Shown: positions 5,598-5,626 of the stretch, one piece after another | Position numbering within the stretch: position 1 is the first letter of the stretch | How the letters are laid out: each line of letters begins with the position of its first letter | Assembly: GCA_013203065.1 (NCBI GenBank) | Contig: JABMQV010000854.1 | Location: 1 to 5,626, forward strand | Direction of reading: 5' to 3' | DNA length: 5,626 nucleotides | Origin: Desulfobacteraceae bacterium | Lineage (GTDB): Bacteria; Desulfobacterota; DSM-4660; Desulfatiglandales; Desulfatiglandaceae | Translations under genes and position numbers: made by a program | The notes under the pieces: generated by a model | The model's database searches: none | The model's input: only the letters and a program-made list of their open reading frames with translations | Told to the model about the DNA's origin: nothing

Positions 5598-5626
5598 CAG
5601 AGAAAATGGCTCTGCCAGTATTTTGT

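Noticed and set aside
5601..5626. TGGC-TCT-GCCA hairpin followed by GTATTTT as a plus-strand terminator
   Set aside because: Only a 4-bp stem with an interrupted T-tract; too weak, and the sequence ends before it can be judged.
1..5626. Search for CRISPR arrays, tRNA or rRNA genes, IS ends and long repeats
   Set aside because: None seen by eye; repeats found are 7-16 bases only.

Overview
The window reads as a piece of a moderate-GC Gram-negative chromosome. The best guess is a deltaproteobacterium in the broad sense (Desulfobacterota or similar). The reasons are the style of the histidine kinase and sigma-54 activator pair, with an H-box of the HEMGNP type and a GAFTDA variant of the activator loop, together with a type IV prepilin peptidase and a plant/spirochaete-like ATP phosphofructokinase. 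This placement is inference from protein style; no rRNA or other marker gene is present.

Layout: (1) Positions 1-255 hold the N-terminal 85 codons of a minus-strand gene of the Sua5/YciO/YrdC threonylcarbamoyl-AMP synthase family, running off the left edge. (2) Positions 256-4025 hold a tight plus-strand cluster: a prepilin peptidase (256-1032), a two-TM sensor histidine kinase starting at TTG (1045-2637) and a sigma-54-dependent NtrC-type response regulator (2652-4025). The gaps are 12 and 14 bases, so an operon is likely. The ATGs of the Sua5-family gene and the peptidase touch back to back, with no intergenic base between them. (3) Positions 4026-4166 form the only true promoter-like gap: a TTGACA/TATTCT promoter candidate overlapped by a 16-bp palindrome, then a strong Shine-Dalgarno site and a 9-codon leader ORF that is in frame with the next gene but closed by TGA. 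(4) Positions 4167-5456 encode a long-type 6-phosphofructokinase with the ATP-type Gly and PPi-type Lys signature pair. (5) Positions 5457-5626 are non-coding as far as can be seen and contain a strong hairpin whose U-tract lies on the minus strand, so a minus-strand gene probably ends just beyond the right edge.

How the parts may work together: the prepilin peptidase processes type IV pilins or type II secretion pseudopilins at the inner membrane. The co-transcribed kinase and regulator form a complete phosphorelay that would activate sigma-54 promoters elsewhere in the genome. Whether they control pili is only suggested by position; the kinase does not have the multi-TM PilS architecture. 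The phosphofructokinase has its own promoter region and looks functionally separate (glycolysis).

No mobile element, CRISPR array, tRNA or rRNA was found. The most interesting points are the abutting divergent starts, the leader ORF and operator-like palindrome ahead of the phosphofructokinase, and the GAFTDA substitution in the activator. I see no clearly new multi-gene system.
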